Of a stretch of 64,000 nucleotides of DNA, positions 61,971-64,000 are shown in pieces. The position numbers were made by a program, and so were the translations under genes. Source of the DNA: Hippea jasoniae. GTDB lineage: Bacteria > Campylobacterota_A > Desulfurellia > Desulfurellales > Hippeaceae. The notes under the pieces are model-generated. The model did not search any database. It saw only the letters and a list, made by a program, of their open reading frames with translations, and was not told the origin of the DNA. Location of the stretch: NCBI RefSeq assembly GCF_000744435.1, contig NZ_JQLX01000013.1, positions 124,001 to 188,000 on the forward strand, in the 5' to 3' direction. The first letter of the stretch is position 1. Each line of letters begins with the position of its first letter.

Positions 61971-63772
61971 ACAGGATTGAGCTGTTTAAAAACCCTTCTT
62001 TAATTGGTGAGATTCCAGATAAAGCGGGCGTTTATATAATCTATTCAGAAGAAGATGAGATTTTATATGTAGGCAAAGCAAAATCACTGCGTAGGCGATT
62101 GAGAAGCTATTTAAACAGGAAAGATAAGGATATTTTAAAGCTTTCTTTATTGAGAGAAGCCTGCTGTGTTGAATTTATAACTTTAAACAATGAGCTTGAA
62201 GCTTTTTTGCTTGAGTCAAATCTAATCAAACAGCACAGACCACCGTACAATATCGTTTTAAGGGATGATAAAAGTTATCCCTATTTAAGGATAAGTTATT
62301 CTGAAAAATATCCGAGGTTGAGTATTGCAAGAAGAATAAAGCATAAAGGTGATTTTTACTTTGGCCCTATAACACCGGTTGAAAAGTTAAGAACACTGAT
62401 AAAACTTTTGAAGTCCACTTTTAAAATAGCCCAGAAAAACGACAAGCAGTGTCAGGGCTCTGAATATCCCTGCATCTACTACCAGATGAACAGATGCACA
62501 GCTCCCTGTGCTAAAAAAATTTCAAGAGAGGATTATTTAAAGCTAATAGAACAGATAAAGGAAATACTTACAAATCCATCAAAGATAAAGATGAGGCTTA
62601 AAAAGGAACTAAAGCAGTGCATAGATAGTTTGAATTTTGAAAAAGCCATCAAGATAAGGGATATGCTTAAGGCTATTGAGATACTTCAAGGCGATCAAAA
62701 TGTTAGTGAGATAAATGAAGATTTTTTAGATGTTATAGGTTTTGCAGAAAACGATATTGCTACAGCTGTATATGTGATGAGTGTAAGATTTAAAAATATA
62801 GTTGGTGCAAGAAGTTTTTTCTTTAATTATCAGCATGTGGATAGCGATTTTGTTGGAGATTTTCTTATGCAATACTATCTGCATAATCAGCAGGTAATAC
62901 CAGATAAAATTGTTTTAAATGGGCTTGAATCAGAAGAGATCGTGGAAAAAGCTTTGGGTGAAATTAAAACTGTTAAAATTATACAACCAAAAAAAGGGGA
63001 CAAGGCAAAGCTTTTAAAGCTTGCAGAGCAAAATGCAAAGATAAATCTCCAGTTATACTCAAAAAGGCTTGAAAATAATCTAAAACTGTTAAAAAAGATA
63101 CAGGATAAATTTAATTTAGAAGAACTACCTTTAATTATCGATGTTGCCGATATTTCACATATTTCTTTTGAGAATGTTGTGGGAGGAGTTATAAGATATA
63201 AACCTGATGGTTTTGATAAATCATCATACAGACGATACAAGTTACAATCTTCTTTTGAGTCTGAAGCAATGAAAGAGTTGATGCAGAGGCATAGAAAATT
63301 GATCCTTAAAAGCTCAATGAAACTGCCTGATTTAATTGTTGTTGATGGAGGCATTATTCAGATTAAGGCAGCAAAAGAGGCTTTTTTGAATACGCCAGTT
63401 ATAGGTATTGCAAAGGAAAAAACAGACAATAGAACAAAAAGAGGCTTTAATGCTGTTGATTCTATTTACACATTGGATGGCAAAATTGAAAAGATTGACG
63501 AAGATATTCTGGGTTTTTTTCAGAAGCTCAGGGATGAAGCTCATCGATTTGCCGTTGAATACCACAGAAAGAAAAGAAAGGATTATGTGCTTGCAAGCGC
63601 CCTTGATAGAATAGAATTTATTGGTCCAAAAAGAAAAAGGCTTTTGTTTGAGCATTTTGGATCTTTAGAAAATCTAAAAAATGCCTCTGTCGATGAAATT
63701 GCCTCAATAAAGGGTATAAGCAAAAAGATAGCAATGATTATCAAAGAACGCTTAAATGAACAAAATATTTGA
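61967..63772 (+). CDS. uvrC: Excinuclease ABC subunit C
   Basis: A 601-residue UvrC that cuts the DNA on both sides of a lesion. The GIY-YIG nuclease lies at the N-terminus (GVYIIYSEEDEILYVGKAKS), a Cys region (CIYYQMNRCTAPC) that may hold an Fe-S cluster follows, then the UvrB-binding helix near 200-235, the RNase H-like nuclease (IIDVADISH and VVDGG) and two helix-hairpin-helix motifs at the end (FIGPKRKRLLFEHFG, IKGISKKIAMII). Length is normal. Confidence 0.96.
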   Translation: MNRIELFKNPSLIGEIPDKAGVYIIYSEEDEILYVGKAKSLRRRLRSYLNRKDKDILKLSLLREACCVEFITLNNELEAFLLESNLIKQHRPPYNIVLRDDKSYPYLRISYSEKYPRLSIARRIKHKGDFYFGPITPVEKLRTLIKLLKSTFKIAQKNDKQCQGSEYPCIYYQMNRCTAPCAKKISREDYLKLIEQIKEILTNPSKIKMRLKKELKQCIDSLNFEKAIKIRDMLKAIEILQGDQNVSEINEDFLDVIGFAENDIATAVYVMSVRFKNIVGARSFFFNYQHVDSDFVGDFLMQYYLHNQQVIPDKIVLNGLESEEIVEKALGEIKTVKIIQPKKGDKAKLLKLAEQNAKINLQLYSKRLENNLKLLKKIQDKFNLEELPLIIDVADISHISFENVVGGVIRYKPDGFDKSSYRRYKLQSSFESEAMKELMQRHRKLILKSSMKLPDLIVVDGGIIQIKAAKEAFLNTPVIGIAKEKTDNRTKRGFNAVDSIYTLDGKIEKIDEDILGFFQKLRDEAHRFAVEYHRKKRKDYVLASALDRIEFIGPKRKRLLFEHFGSLENLKNASVDEIASIKGISKKIAMIIKERLNEQNI

Positions 63773-63797
63773 CACAGCTTAAAATTTTGTTTAATAA
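63769..63797 (+). promoter_or_regulatory. Strong sigma70 promoter at the end of uvrC
   Basis: TTGACA (63769-63774), 17 bases, TAATAA (63792-63797). The -35 overlaps the uvrC stop codon. +1 near 63804 leaves a leader of about 27 bases with GGGGGG before the ATG at 63831. Confidence 0.7.
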
Positions 63798-63830
63798 TAT
63801 ATTGATAAGTTAAATGAAGGGGGGATAAAA

Positions 63831-64000
63831 ATGAGGCGATTCTATTTAATAGTTATATTTATAATGGGATTTTTTGTATCCTTTGCTAATGCAGCCGATG
63901 TTGGTAGGTTTATAGAAGTTAAAAATTATGTATTTATGTTGAAAAATGGAAAACCTCCGTTTATTAAGGCAAAAGTTGGTGATACAGTTTCTCAAAGTGA
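63831..64000 (+). CDS. Secreted FecR-like protein, N-terminal part (cut by right window edge)
   Basis: An ATG at 63831 with AAGGGGGGAT upstream opens a frame of 56 codons to the window edge. The first 20 residues form a signal peptide (RRFYLIVIFIMGFFVSFANA, cleavage before ADV). After it, GRFIEVKNYVFMLKNG and FIKAKVGDTV fit the start of a FecR-type domain (short strands with a Gly-Asp near residue 50). Too little is visible to be sure. Confidence 0.6.
   Translation, partial: MRRFYLIVIFIMGFFVSFANAADVGRFIEVKNYVFMLKNGKPPFIKAKVGDTVSQS

Noticed and set aside
1-64000. tRNA, rRNA, CRISPR arrays, insertion sequences, prophage
   Set aside because: Intergenic gaps are few and short (largest about 250 bases). 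None holds a cloverleaf, direct repeat array, transposase or terminal inverted repeats that I can see.

Overview
The window looks like part of the chromosome of an anaerobic, sulfur-respiring, Gram-negative bacterium with a compact AT-rich genome. The best guess is the Desulfurellales (Hippea or Desulfurella type, Campylobacterota); this rests on gene content alone and no database was searched. Supporting signs are a polysulfide/thiosulfate-reductase-type molybdoenzyme with a periplasmic rhodanese, multiheme cytochromes c, pyruvate:ferredoxin oxidoreductase, FAD/folate-dependent ThyX and TrmFO, a diiron oxygen sensor paired with a soluble chemoreceptor, and LPS heptosyltransferases. Genes are packed tightly, often with ATGA or TAATG stop/start overlaps. 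I see no tRNA, rRNA, CRISPR array or insertion sequence.

Layout. 1-3.6 kb: a PAS sensor gene cut by the left edge, then, divergently, a diiron oxygen-sensor protein plus chemoreceptor, purE and a lone oligopeptide-type ABC ATPase. 3.6-18.5 kb: a long plus-strand run with a beta-propeller protein, tgt, a nucleotidyltransferase-like protein, TPM and LemA proteins, two M16 peptidases, a Xer recombinase, ispD, ispF, yajC-secD-secF, glnE (apparent frameshift at codon 3) and maf. 18.5-21.4 kb: ppiD-like chaperone, nth and a small membrane protein. 21.4-26.4 kb (minus): DUF2284 protein, aminopeptidase P, two heptosyltransferases and rtcB. 26.5-46.3 kb (plus): Fe-alcohol dehydrogenase, pfkA, porG-porA-porB, a Lon-like protease, aroC, aroK, an HDOD protein, an epimerase, mtnA, a crotonase, ftsY, eno, an ftsB-like gene, trmFO, thyX, rsmI and murJ. 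46.2-47.9 kb (minus): mobA and a beta-helix protein; prmA follows on the plus strand.

The most interesting part is 48.5-59.3 kb (minus). In transcription order it reads: CRP-family regulator, periplasmic rhodanese, intrinsic terminator, TorD chaperone, NrfD membrane subunit, molybdopterin subunit with Tat signal, four-cluster ferredoxin subunit, a small anchored protein, a Rieske protein with Tat signal, a b-type cytochrome with four haem histidines, a 12-haem anchored cytochrome c and a 10-haem periplasmic cytochrome c. A full Psr/Phs-type reductase is therefore combined with a Rieske/cytochrome b unit that has multihaem cytochromes in place of cytochrome c1. A near-perfect TGTGA-N6-TCACA site sits before the rhodanese gene. 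The regulator's recognition helix has the Arg-Glu-x3-Arg pattern that CRP uses to read such sites, and the site lies at about -42 from a predicted start, as for class II activation. mobA, needed for the bis-MGD cofactor, lies nearby.

59.4-64 kb (plus): purL, a cupin protein, uvrC and the start of a FecR-like secreted protein. Several sigma70-type promoters can be read. Two of them, before the heptosyltransferase and DUF2284 genes, lie so close to the start codons that the mRNAs would be nearly leaderless.
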